The notes under the pieces were generated by a model. That model did no database searches, was not told the DNA's origin, and was given only the letters and a program-made list of their open reading frames with translations. Shown here one piece after another: positions 21,543 through 30,662 of a stretch of DNA of 64,000 bases; the first letter of the stretch is position 1, and each line of letters starts with the position of its first letter. The translations under genes were made by a program, and so were the position numbers. The stretch comes from Deinandra increscens subsp. villosa (Eukaryota; Streptophyta; Magnoliopsida; Asterales; Asteraceae): NCBI GenBank assembly GCA_039602395.1, contig JBCNJP010000017.1, forward strand, positions 87,185,160-87,249,159. Reading direction: 5' to 3'.

Positions 21543-24500
21543 ATGGCCCCCCGTCTGAAGCGTGCGGCTCGACCCGCTCAGGATCGACTTGAGTATGTTT
21601 TTATTATTTGATTTTTCTGTGATTAGTGGCTGGGACGGGTGAAGATCTGTAAATGCAAGTGTTTAGGATCATTTTTAAGTGTTAAAACAAACAAAAATTG
21701 CATATTTATTGAAGTTGCAGGTCTGAATTGAAGATGACAAGGGCTTTTCGATCAACCAGGGGCTTCTCGATCAGGCTGAGAAGCTTTTCGATCGGCCCCT
21801 GGGTACTTCTCGATCACCGATTACCGACCTTATGAGCCTCTTGATCGAAATCCACACTTTTCGATCAGGAGTTGGACTTTTCGATCAGGAGGTGTGACTT
21901 CTCGATCAGGAGTTAGGCTTCTCGATCGTCTAGCACTTTTCGATCGAGAGCTTATGCTTTTCGATCAGGTTCCTCGGTAACCAAGCAAATTTTTGATCGG
22001 ATGGATGCTTTTCGCTCGGGAACCTAGTTCTCGATCGGAAAGGTACCTGATGATATTTTCAATGGTTTTCATTCAATTTTAAGCCGTTATGCTGTCCGTT
22101 TTTTCGAGAAATCCCTAAAACTAATGAGTTTTCGTGTGTTTTGGATGTTTATCTGTGTTTGTGAGCGCAGGGACTTGGAGTTTGTAAAGGATCACAATCA
22201 GGTGGCTTACTTACTGGATCCTCCGGCGGAATACAAAGAGAAGTATCTCTCAATGATAGCTGGTCTCAAGAAATGCTGTCTATATTTTGCACTCACAACC
22301 AATCCAGTGATTTGCAAGCGGATGATGCAAGAATTCTGGAAGACAGCTTATGTCTCTGATGATGGAAAGAAGATTCTGGCAAAGATTCAAGAAACTGAGA
22401 TCATGCTGACTGAAGAAACTTTCAGACAAGCCCTCAGGTTGAAAGATACTGCTGCTGATACAACTTTGCTTGACAAAGAGATGGTGTCCCAGTGTTTAAG
22501 GGAAATGGGATACATCACAGTTTCTCCACCAACTATGAAAGCTCTTATTCCACCGTATTGGAGAATGCTGGCACATTACTTGCAAAAATGTGTCATTGCA
22601 AAGAAGAGCTCTACAGATCAGCTGAACCAAGTGCACACCCATGCAATGGTGTCACTTATCAGAGGTGTTAGGTTCAACTGTTCACGGATGATTTTTGAAG
22701 ATGTGAAGGCTGTTGTGTCAAGAGACAAGAAGTTTGCTGCTGTTCCCAGGTTTATCCAGTCCGTTCTGGATTCAAGATACCCGAACCTGAGGAAGACCAA
22801 TAACACCCATGACACAAAGCCGATGGGTATTGAAGTGTTCCCAATGATCAATCCAAAGAAGAAATTATCGGATCAGATGCTATTCGGTGATAAGTTTGGA
22901 GAGTTTGCTGAGATTGTGAGAGAGGAGGTCCCTCTTAACGGGAATGCAACTGTTGATGAAGAACATAATATGACTCCTCCTCAGCAGAGAGTGGTTGATC
23001 TTCCTGATGATTCTGACTGGGAAGAATTTGATTTAAATGATGTGCGGATTGGAGCACTCAATTTTGAAGGTGATGAGTCTATAAACTATGACACATATCT
23101 GGATGATGTTGACTTTGAGGAAGTTGAGACTGAGACAACAGAGACTCCATTGGTTAGAAAACGGAAAGCTACAGAGGATCCTCCCCTCGGTGCTTCTGTT
23201 ACATTTGATGAGACTGATAAGTCTGATGAGACTGAGACTGTGTCAGCTGCTACACCACACCACACTGAAGGCCCAAGTGACCCAAGAAGAAGAAGACTTG
23301 ATTCTTATGTGCCACCAGTCACAAGTTCAAGTGCTGGTCCGTCTTCTTCTCAGCCCACAGCCCAAGATAAGGGGAAGGCAGTAGAAACCCCGGAGTTCAG
23401 ATTAGAGAAGCAACTCAGAGCTGAGATAGCAGAGTTAAAAGCCCAAAATGAAACTCAAAGTGAGATTATTGTTGATCTGATTGATATTCAGAAGGTTCAC
23501 AATACTGAATTGGAGAATCAAAAGAAGGTGAACAGAGAATTCTCAAGGCAGTTTAGAGAACTTCACAAGCTGATCAGGCAGCTGAATTCTGAGAAAGCTA
23601 AGAAAGGAGATAAAACTGAAAGAGGTTCAGGTGCAGGTGATTCCTCTCAATCACCAGTATTTGATTTTGAAGCTGAAATTCCTGAGGATACACAACCAGT
23701 ATTGCCAGAAGCCTCTAGTGATGATAAAGATACCAGAGATAGAGACTATTTGACTGTTCCCGCTTCTGATTTTGATGGAGGGTGGGAGTCACAAACATTT
23801 GCCTATCCACCTGAAAGGTATCTAATTCAACTGGGAGAGCATTATCATGATAGACAAGGCATTACTGCACCAGTGAAGACATGGATGTTTGATGGTGAAA
23901 AGAATATGTTCGTAGTACGAAGAAGGGGTCAGTATCCATTGGAGTATTACAAAAGCTGGACTCAATTCTACTCCTGGACGAACGTGGATTTGACTATGCT
24001 ATATCAGGCTCCATTCTCCAACCCGTCAAACAATGATCAAGCCACATATTTCTATAAGAAATTGGAGAAAGCTGTGAGGAGCAAGTTCAGGAAGTTTGAG
24101 GAGTTTCCTCACAAGAAGTCATATGTGATGAAATACAGAAAGGTTTTCAAATGGGATGGAAAGAAATGTATCCCAGGGAAGGAAGATGAGAAGCTCAAGA
24201 AGTTTACAAATGTCTTGTATCCACCTACTGACAAGACAAAGACGATTCCTCTTCCCATGAGACATCCTGAAGACTGTCTGCATGACTTTCAGACATGGGC
24301 ATATAGTGATTATTCTGGCGAAGCAAAGATTCTCTGCAAGTCCCAGACCATTAATGTCATGGAAGTTCATGATCTGATGCGATTTCACAAGAAAGACATC
24401 CTGGTCTTAGCTAAACATCAGATTGAGTGTAACCCTGACACTGAGGAGTATGCAAAGTGTTACACTCGGGCAGTAGCTGAGATTGTGGCCAAGGAGCTCT

Positions 24501-24547
24501 GGTATGATCCAGCAACTGTGAATTTGTCCAAGAAGTTCAGAATGTGA
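21543..24547 (+). CDS. Additional (env-position) ORF of the SIRE-type copia element, two exons
   Basis: Exon 2 (22171-24547) is a long intact frame. Exon 1 is proposed as 21543-21592 (MAPRLKRAARPAQDRL), since GTATGT follows, GCAG precedes exon 2, CTAAT branch-like and T-rich sequence lie upstream, and GA plus G joins as Glu in frame; without splicing the frame starts at 22124. Product 808 residues. The first ~230 residues (FWKTAYVSDDGKKILAKIQE, ALRLKDTAADTTLLDKEMVS, FNCSRMIFEDVKAVVSRDKK) resemble a domain I recall as widespread in Asteraceae retroelement proteins, function unknown. Then an acidic, Ser/Thr-rich linker, a coiled coil (about residues 425-505, LRAEIAELKAQNETQSEIIV), and a Trp/Tyr-rich C-terminal region. 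I see no signal peptide or membrane span, so it is not a typical envelope protein. Confidence 0.8.
21593..22170 (+). other. Proposed intron of the additional ORF
   Basis: 578 bp, GTATGT...GCAG, T-rich towards the 3' end with an AACTAAT branch-like site at about 22118. It contains the TTCGATC repeat array. Join phases agree on both sides. Support would come from spliced reads. Confidence 0.65.
21740..22045 (+). repeat. Second TTYTCGATC repeat array, inside the additional-ORF intron
   Basis: About 14 copies of CTTYTCGATC spaced 15-30 bp, nearly all on one strand (for example CTTTTCGATCAGGAG, CTTCTCGATCAGG), with one reversed copy at 21842. It is the same core as in the leader hairpins at 14643-15045, but here without facing partners. 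Confidence 0.8.
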
Positions 24548-24569
24548 AGACTGTCTAATGCTAAAGCCT

Positions 24570-24579
24570 AGGGGAAGAT
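24570..24579 (+). promoter_or_regulatory. Terminal polypurine tract
   Basis: AGGGGAAGAT lies immediately before the 3' LTR and would prime plus-strand DNA synthesis. Confidence 0.85.
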
Positions 24580-25002
24580 TGTAGAGACCTGAAATTTAAG
24601 GCTTTTGCATTAGATTGATTTGGGCTTGTTTAGTTGTTTTGGGCTATTCTTAATATGTAAATGGGCTAATATGTGTAGGGGTTTAGGTCCGATTTTGGCA
24701 ACATGGGCCTAGGGGTTTACGAAACCCTTTAACTATATATAGGGTTTTATTATGTTTTGTAAAGGTTGCTTGTGTTTTTGTGGAAGTCTAGTGGTGATAT
24801 CGAAATTCTCACAGAGAATTTCGATCAAGGTGTAATCAGCAATCAATCTAAAGTGGTTTCTTCTAATCGGTTTGTCTTTAATTGCTTTATTACATTTTTC
24901 GATTATTGTTTAGTGTGTTTGTTCTTGAATCGCCTAGTTAAACCGGATTCCGCACGGTTTCACTAGTTTAGATATCGCGTGAGGGTTTATTTGATCCTTA
25001 CA
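24580..25002 (+). repeat. 3' LTR of the SIRE-type copia element
   Basis: 423 bp, TGTAGAGACC...CCTTACA. Three substitutions relative to the 5' LTR: in the CTAGTC/CTATTC, GTCAGA/GTCCGA and TTGCG/TTGTG contexts. Followed by the target duplicate AGAAT. Confidence 0.93.
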
Positions 25003-25210
25003 AGAATTGATGGAGATGGAGTTAGTTAGGGTTTTTTAATCGTGTCTGAAGCGTTTGAATGATATGCCGATTGAATTTCGTAATCCCGTTTTTGCCCCAC
25101 CACGCTTTTTTAGTTAAATGAGATCCATATTTACAGGTATGGTCCTTTATTGATAAATTTGTCTTGTTTTTATGTTTTCGCAATAAGGCTTGTTTTCGCA
25201 TGATCCTCAC
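25003..25210 (-). other. Continuation of the copy B 5' flank beyond the copia element
   Basis: Joining 14013 to 25003 restores the target (…AGAGAAA + AGAATTGATGGAG). No coding sequence is recognised. It merges into the first MITE-like inverted repeat near 25190 (TTTTCGCATGATCC). Confidence 0.55.
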
Positions 25211-25966
25211 CCTTTATATTGCGAAAACGCGAAAACCAATATTAAAACCTACATAACTTTTTCATACGTTAATGTTTTTTCATAAAATTGGTGTCAAATG
25301 TCTTAGAATTACGTTATCTTCAATTCTGGAAACAAATATTAAAAAAAAATTAACGGTTTTTTTCCCGTGTGATACACATGTGTATCATCATCATTACTAC
25401 TGCACAAAAACGAATTATCATGTGTAAAAACACTCCTTATGTTAAAAACATATTAAAAACACTAAAACATTTATGGTACTAATGATAATAAAAAATAGTG
25501 CACATGTGTAACATATAATTAAAAAAAGTTATAAAGTGTTATTTTTTCATTAGATATAAAGATAACATAACTATAAGACTTATGGTGCAATTTCCTTTTA
25601 AAACTTGTAATGTATACCACATATATGAGGTTTTTTTTTTTGGTGTGGTACACATGTGTATCATTCAAAAAATACACAAAAAAATGACAGAAATATAACA
25701 CATATGGTGCGTCTTAGAGAGATACAAATATTAACTCATACTAAAGTATGAGTTTTTTTTTGTGGTACACATGTGTATCACAGAAAAAAATAAAAAATAA
25801 AAAAACGTTAACTTTTTATTTTTTGTTTTTACAGAATTAAAGATAACATAATTATAAGACTTTTGGTGAAAGTTTTTAAAAAATATATTAACGTATGAAA
25901 AAGTTATGTTGGTTTTAAAATGGTGTTCACGTTTTCGCAAAATATATGCGTTTTCGCATGATCCTT

Positions 25967-25970
<4 letters not shown>
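25211..25970. mobile_element. MITE-like inverted-repeat element 1, degraded
   Basis: Opens TATTGCGAAAACGCGAAAACC...ACATAACTTTTTCATACG and closes with the complement (AAAAAGTTATG...GTTTTCGCATGATCC). Two internal repeats of TACACATGTGTATCA (25376, 25648, 25765) and one TGCACATGTGTAA. It is followed by a (TC)n/(TA)n microsatellite at 25966-26030. Same family as the next two elements, more diverged. Confidence 0.6.
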
Positions 25971-26030
<60 letters not shown>

Positions 26031-26033
<3 letters not shown>

Positions 26034-26797
26034 GAATGATCAAATAAAAACAAGATGTTATTGCGAAAACACGAAAACAAATATTAAAACCTCTATAATT
26101 TCCTCATATGTTAATATTTTTTTTTTAAATTTGCACCAAAAGTCTTAATATTATGTCACTTTTAATTTTGGGAAAAAAATTAAACATATAAACTTTCGTG
26201 ATTTTTTTATTATTATTGCACATGTGCAATAATACGTATTAATTATATCACACATGTGCAATATTAACAAATAAACATTAATTTTTTTTATTTTTTCAAG
26301 AATTAAAGATAACAGAATTATAAGATCTATGGTACAATTTTTTATCAAAAATATTAAAGTATGAAAAAGTTATAGAGGTTTTAATATTATTGCACATGTG
26401 CAATAATATAATTTTTTTATTGCACATGTGCAATAATAAAAATTTTTAAAAAACGTTGATTTTTTTTAAAATTTCTCTCCAGAATTAAAGATAACATGAT
26501 TATAAGATTTATGGTGCAATTTTTTATAGGAAATTTTAACATATGAAAAAGTTATAAATGTTTTAATATTATTGCATATGTGCAATAATAATAATAATAA
26601 AATTATTGCACCTGTTCAATAATAATTTTTTAAAAAATTTTGATTTTTTTTTATTTTTTCAGAACTAAAGATAACATAATTTTAAGTATTTTGGTGCAAA
26701 TTTTTAAAAAAAATATTAACGTATGAAAAAGTTATAGAGGTTTTAATATTTGTTTTCGTGTTTTCGCAATAAGTCATTTTCACATGATCATTACCCC
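26031..26797. mobile_element. MITE-like element 2, inserted in (TA)n
   Basis: Left end GGGGAATGATCAAAT and right end TGATCATTACCCC are inverted, and homology extends about 80 bp inward (TTATTGCGAAAACACGAAAA; ATTAAAACCTCTATAA). TA repeats flank both sides. The body holds four to five TTGCACATGTGCAA palindromes and repeated AGAATTAAAGATAACA units. No coding capacity. The habit resembles the rice Micron family, which inserts in TA microsatellites; relation by habit only. Confidence 0.75.
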
Positions 26798-26817
26798 TAT
26801 ATATATATATATATATA

Positions 26818-27582
26818 GGGGAAGGATAAAAAAAAACAAGATGTTATTGCGAAAACAAGAAAACAAATATTAAAACATCTATAACTTCCTCATACGATAA
26901 TATTTTTTAAAAAAATTTGCACCAAAAGTCTTAAAATTATGTCACCTTTAATTCTGGGGAAAAAAATTAAAAATATAAAATTTCGTGATTTTTTTTATTA
27001 TTGCACATTTGCAATAATACGTAGTAATTATATTACACATGTGCAATATTAACAAAAAAACGTTAATTTTTTTTTAATTTTTTCCATAATTAAAGATAAC
27101 AGAATTATAAGATCTATGGTACAATTTTTTTATCAAAAATATTAACGTATGAAAAAGTTATAGAGGTTTTAATATTATTGCACATGTGCAATAATAAATT
27201 TTTATTGCACATGTGCAATAATAAAAAAATAAAAAAAAACGTTGAATTTTTTTTAATTTTCTCCAGAATTAAAGATAACAGAATTATAAGATTTATGGTG
27301 CAATTTTTTATAAAAAATTTTAACATATGAAAAAAGTTATAAAGGTTTTAATATTATTGCATATGTGCAATAATAATAATAATAAAAATTATTGCACCTG
27401 TGCAATAATAATTTTTAAAAAAATTTGATTATTTTTTAAATTTTTTCCCATAACTAAAGATAACATAATTTTAAGGATTTTGGTGGAAAATTTTTATAAA
27501 AATATTAACGTATGAAAAAGTTATAGAGGTTTTAATATTTGTTTTCGTGTTTTCGCAATAAAAGTTGTTTTCACATGATCCT

Positions 27583-27587
<5 letters not shown>
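26818..27587. mobile_element. MITE-like element 3, close copy of element 2
   Basis: GGGGAAGGAT...GATCCTTACCC ends with the same 770-bp architecture as 26031-26797 (about 90% alike by eye) and separate TA tracts on both sides. Five palindromes of the TTGCACATGTGCAA type at about 27003, 27181, 27208, 27361 and 27394, the first two and last two with single-base changes. Confidence 0.75.

Positions 27588-27638
<51 letters not shown>
27588..27638. repeat. (TA)n microsatellite
   Basis: About 25 TA units between two MITEs. Similar tracts at 25989-26030, 26798-26817 and 27826-27868 separate each neighbour, showing that every element in the cluster abuts TA repeats. Confidence 0.9.
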
Positions 27639-27642
<4 letters not shown>

Positions 27643-27821
27643 GTTCATTGTAGACACTTTCGCATGTGAAATAGCTCTTTTCACATATGAAAGTTTATAA
27701 TTAATGAGAAAAAAGAAAAAAAGAAAAAAGAAAATTAATCACAACCATTAGATCAAGAGATCTAATGGTGAAAAAGGGTGTCTATCTGTCTACACTTATG
27801 GAGGTGTCTACAATGAACTTT

Positions 27822-27825
<4 letters not shown>
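27639..27825. mobile_element. Short MITE with GTTCATTGTAGACAC termini
   Basis: AGGTTCATTGTAGACAC at the left and GTGTCTACAATGAACT at the right form inverted ends; the middle includes AACCATTAGATC. TA tracts flank it. Unrelated in sequence to the GGGGAA elements, but it uses the same kind of target. Confidence 0.75.
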
Positions 27826-27868
<43 letters not shown>

Positions 27869-27873
<5 letters not shown>

Positions 27874-27955
27874 GGTTCATTGTAGACACCCCCATAAGTG
27901 TAGACAGGTAGACACCCTATTTCACATGTGAAATTACTTTATTTCACATGTGTTT
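27869..27955. mobile_element. Second copy of the GTTCATTGTAGACAC MITE, cut by gap 2
   Basis: AGTGAGGTTCATTGTAGAC follows another TA tract and matches the reverse complement of the end of the previous element. Contains two TTTCACATGTGAAAT-like palindromes before the N run starts. Confidence 0.65.
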
Positions 27956-28455
27956 NNNNNNNNNNNNNNNNNNNNNNNNNNNNNNNNNNNNNNNNNNNNN
28001 NNNNNNNNNNNNNNNNNNNNNNNNNNNNNNNNNNNNNNNNNNNNNNNNNNNNNNNNNNNNNNNNNNNNNNNNNNNNNNNNNNNNNNNNNNNNNNNNNNNN
28101 NNNNNNNNNNNNNNNNNNNNNNNNNNNNNNNNNNNNNNNNNNNNNNNNNNNNNNNNNNNNNNNNNNNNNNNNNNNNNNNNNNNNNNNNNNNNNNNNNNNN
28201 NNNNNNNNNNNNNNNNNNNNNNNNNNNNNNNNNNNNNNNNNNNNNNNNNNNNNNNNNNNNNNNNNNNNNNNNNNNNNNNNNNNNNNNNNNNNNNNNNNNN
28301 NNNNNNNNNNNNNNNNNNNNNNNNNNNNNNNNNNNNNNNNNNNNNNNNNNNNNNNNNNNNNNNNNNNNNNNNNNNNNNNNNNNNNNNNNNNNNNNNNNNN
28401 NNNNNNNNNNNNNNNNNNNNNNNNNNNNNNNNNNNNNNNNNNNNNNNNNNNNNNN
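27956..28455. other. Assembly gap 2 (500 N)
   Basis: Placeholder gap falling inside TA/MITE repeats, as expected where short-range repeats break assembly. Confidence 0.99.
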
Positions 28456-30149
28456 GGTTCGGACCTAGTTCGGCCAGACCTAGTTTGACTTGATCTTGTA
28501 CATTGCTTGATACTTCATACGACGCACATATCAGGTATTAACAAACTCCCCTTCGTCGTGTGTAGTATCTCTTCAACATCATCAACTTTGTATCTTCAAT
28601 CAAGCTCCCCCTCAAGCTTAGAATCCGTTTGTTCAATGAAATGAATCTGCAAACAAACTCCTCCTCAACTCGATCGTAGCTTAATCTTGAATACTTGATG
28701 ACATTTTAGTGTATCTCTGGTCTTTCATCAACATCTTCCGAAGACTTGAATTTGTGATATCTTGCACATAGCAACCTGCTCAAGCATTTAAATAATCTTG
28801 GTGCAAAACGTCTCTTTGAGACTCCAAGATATGATTTTGAAAATTGATTTGTATCACATGTTTATTAGATCGAAAATAAAGCAGAAACAAAATCTTTTTG
28901 ATTTTTCAAAATTTATGCTAAAACACACCAAAAATCTTTTTGTTCTTTTCTGAAATGAAATGAAATTGCAATACGGAATCAAACACTATTTTTGGTATGA
29001 GAAAGATCACTATATGGGATCATATTGAACATAATGCACTGAACTACATTTCAATTTCAATTAATCGAAGCACATAAGTCATGCTGATTGCCGGTATAAT
29101 TTGTCCAGCTTAAACTCAGGCAGAATCAAACTCATAATATATGGATATGTTAAGGTATTGATTAGATTTGCTTTAACCAGCGTATCCCACACTATCAGAC
29201 ATAATCAAACATTTTCAGTTTTTCTACCTTTTTCCTTTTGTGTGACAGCACTTGTGATTTTTCACAATGCATAGAATTTTCATGATATCGTCAACTGTGT
29301 TCCATGCAAAAAGAAATAAGAACGTTAAATCGTCTACCTTAAGGTCGATCTTTCGATACGCAGATAAGGCCTCGGATTTAACAAAATAAGAAAAATAAAA
29401 CAAGTTGAAGTTGTATAACTCAACAACAATCAGGTCGGTACTCCCGTACACGCAGAGAAAGTCCGATGAGTTATACGAAACACCAAAGAAAATAAAGCAG
29501 AGCGTCAAACGAACAACGATCAGGTCGATCTTTCGATACGCAGAGAAAGTCCGAACGTTTGACAAAATAAAGAAAATCAAACAAGTTTAAATCTTTGCAA
29601 AATGAACACATGTATACACAATGACTTCTCATTTTAAATTTCACACTTATTTTTCTTTTTGTGTCATGAAATATGCATCAAGATGTTATCCACATGGTCA
29701 AGCATTAGTATTTAGTGTATATCACATCTGAATACTTTCTGATTTGCCGAGCCTACCAAGCATATCAAACAATGATCTTATGGCCCTTTCATCTACTCTA
29801 TCCATGAGTCAGATACGTAAACCAATGTACCATCATTTCCCAATGATCAATTTCTCACAATCTTATATTTGGCATGTATTCACCTTCCTTCATTATATAT
29901 TTGGCATGTATTCACCTTATGTTTGGCATGTATTCACCTTCTCCCCATAACATGCATTTTCTCAATTACTCCCCCTTACGTACAATTCTCCCCCTTAAAA
30001 TGAAAACTCTATTTTTGGATTTTCATTTTACACAAAAACAAGACTCTATTTTTGGGTTTTCGAGAAAACTATGTAAGCAAAGAAAAGTGATCAATCAACA
30101 CGAATAGTTTGCAGTGTTTAGAATTTCAGAAAAAATTGCAGGTTAGAAA
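28456..30149. other. Degraded retroelement-like sequence, no gene recognised
   Basis: Contains CTCCCCCTC-rich stretches (about 28550-28690, 29970-30000) and a three-copy ATGTATTCACCTT repeat at 29866-29943. Given the minus-strand gag fragment next to it, this may be the 3' part of the same copia-like element, but no LTR boundary or pol motif is visible. Confidence 0.45.
29316..29585. repeat. 90-bp tandem repeat, three units
   Basis: The block CAGGTCGATCTTTCGATACGC recurs, with changes, at exact 90-bp spacing (GGTCG at 29343, 29433, 29523), each followed by GCAGAGAAAGTCCGA-like sequence and an A-rich CAAAATAAAGAAAAT spacer. Confidence 0.85.
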
Positions 30150-30662
30150 GATTTATCATGAAATTTATGTTAAGCAGAATACTCCTCCATCAACAACTTT
30201 GCAATCATCGATAGGTCTTCTAGAAGTACCTGCACACTGGTCAAACTAATTAGTCCAAAAATGACCCGAAGCGAATTGCTTCTGGTCGACCAGTGTCCTT
30301 GTTTTGCTTAAAAACCACCTTAGGTTTCCATTGTTGTTGTTTTGCTAAGTCAGCTTTTGATGAAACAATCACAGGTGACTGTGATGAGGAACCTACATTT
30401 TGAGATTTTGGAAACATTGGAACAAAACGTTTTTGTTTATGATAAAATGTAGGCTCAACTTCATCAAAAACTCTGCCTTATTCATCAAAGAACTTTATTG
30501 TGGCAGGTTTACCAAACACTGATTTCTTGTGAAATCTTTAGGGTGAATCAGCAGGTAATGGACAATCTTTTGCCATATGCCCTGGGCGACGGCAAATATA
30601 ACATATTATTGTCGTTTTGTCCCATCTTTGATGTACCTGCGAAGAGCACACATGAATATCTC
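30150..30662 (-). pseudogene. Copia-type gag C-terminal fragment (zinc knuckle)
   Basis: Minus strand, from 30662 downwards: HQRWDKTTIICYICRRPGHM, AKDCPLPADSP, giving a CX2CX4HX4C knuckle at about 30561-30602, then with a TAA and small shifts EVEPTFYHKQKRFVPMFPKS and ADLAKQQQWKPKVVFKQNKD. This is the RNA-binding end of a copia gag. It is cut at 30662 by the gypsy LTR, so that element inserted into this gag. Confidence 0.65.

Larger units (their letters stand above)
14019..25002 (+). mobile_element. Complete SIRE-type Ty1/copia retrotransposon with additional ORF
   Basis: 10,984 bp bounded by 423-bp LTRs (14019-14441, 24580-25002) and a perfect 5-bp target duplication AGAAT (14014-14018, 25003-25007). 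Order: LTR, tRNA-Met primer site, hairpin-rich leader, gag, protease, integrase, reverse transcriptase, RNase H (the Ty1/copia order), 1.7 kb spacer, a spliced additional ORF, purine tract, LTR. A long ORF after pol is the hallmark of the SIRE/Maximus lineage. The LTRs differ at 3 positions; with an assumed rate of 1.3e-8 per site per year that is roughly 0.3 million years. gag-pol has at least six stops and three frameshifts, so this copy could only have moved using proteins from elsewhere, unless all of them arose since insertion. Confidence 0.93.

Noticed and set aside
22124..24547. Retroviral-type envelope protein
   Set aside because: The position after pol recalls env, but no signal peptide, transmembrane span or fusion-like segment is visible; it has a coiled coil and acidic linker instead.
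26210..27430. CRISPR-like array (regularly spaced palindromes)
   Set aside because: Eukaryotic AT-rich MITE DNA; spacing irregular and the units are palindromic inserts, not identical repeats with unique spacers.
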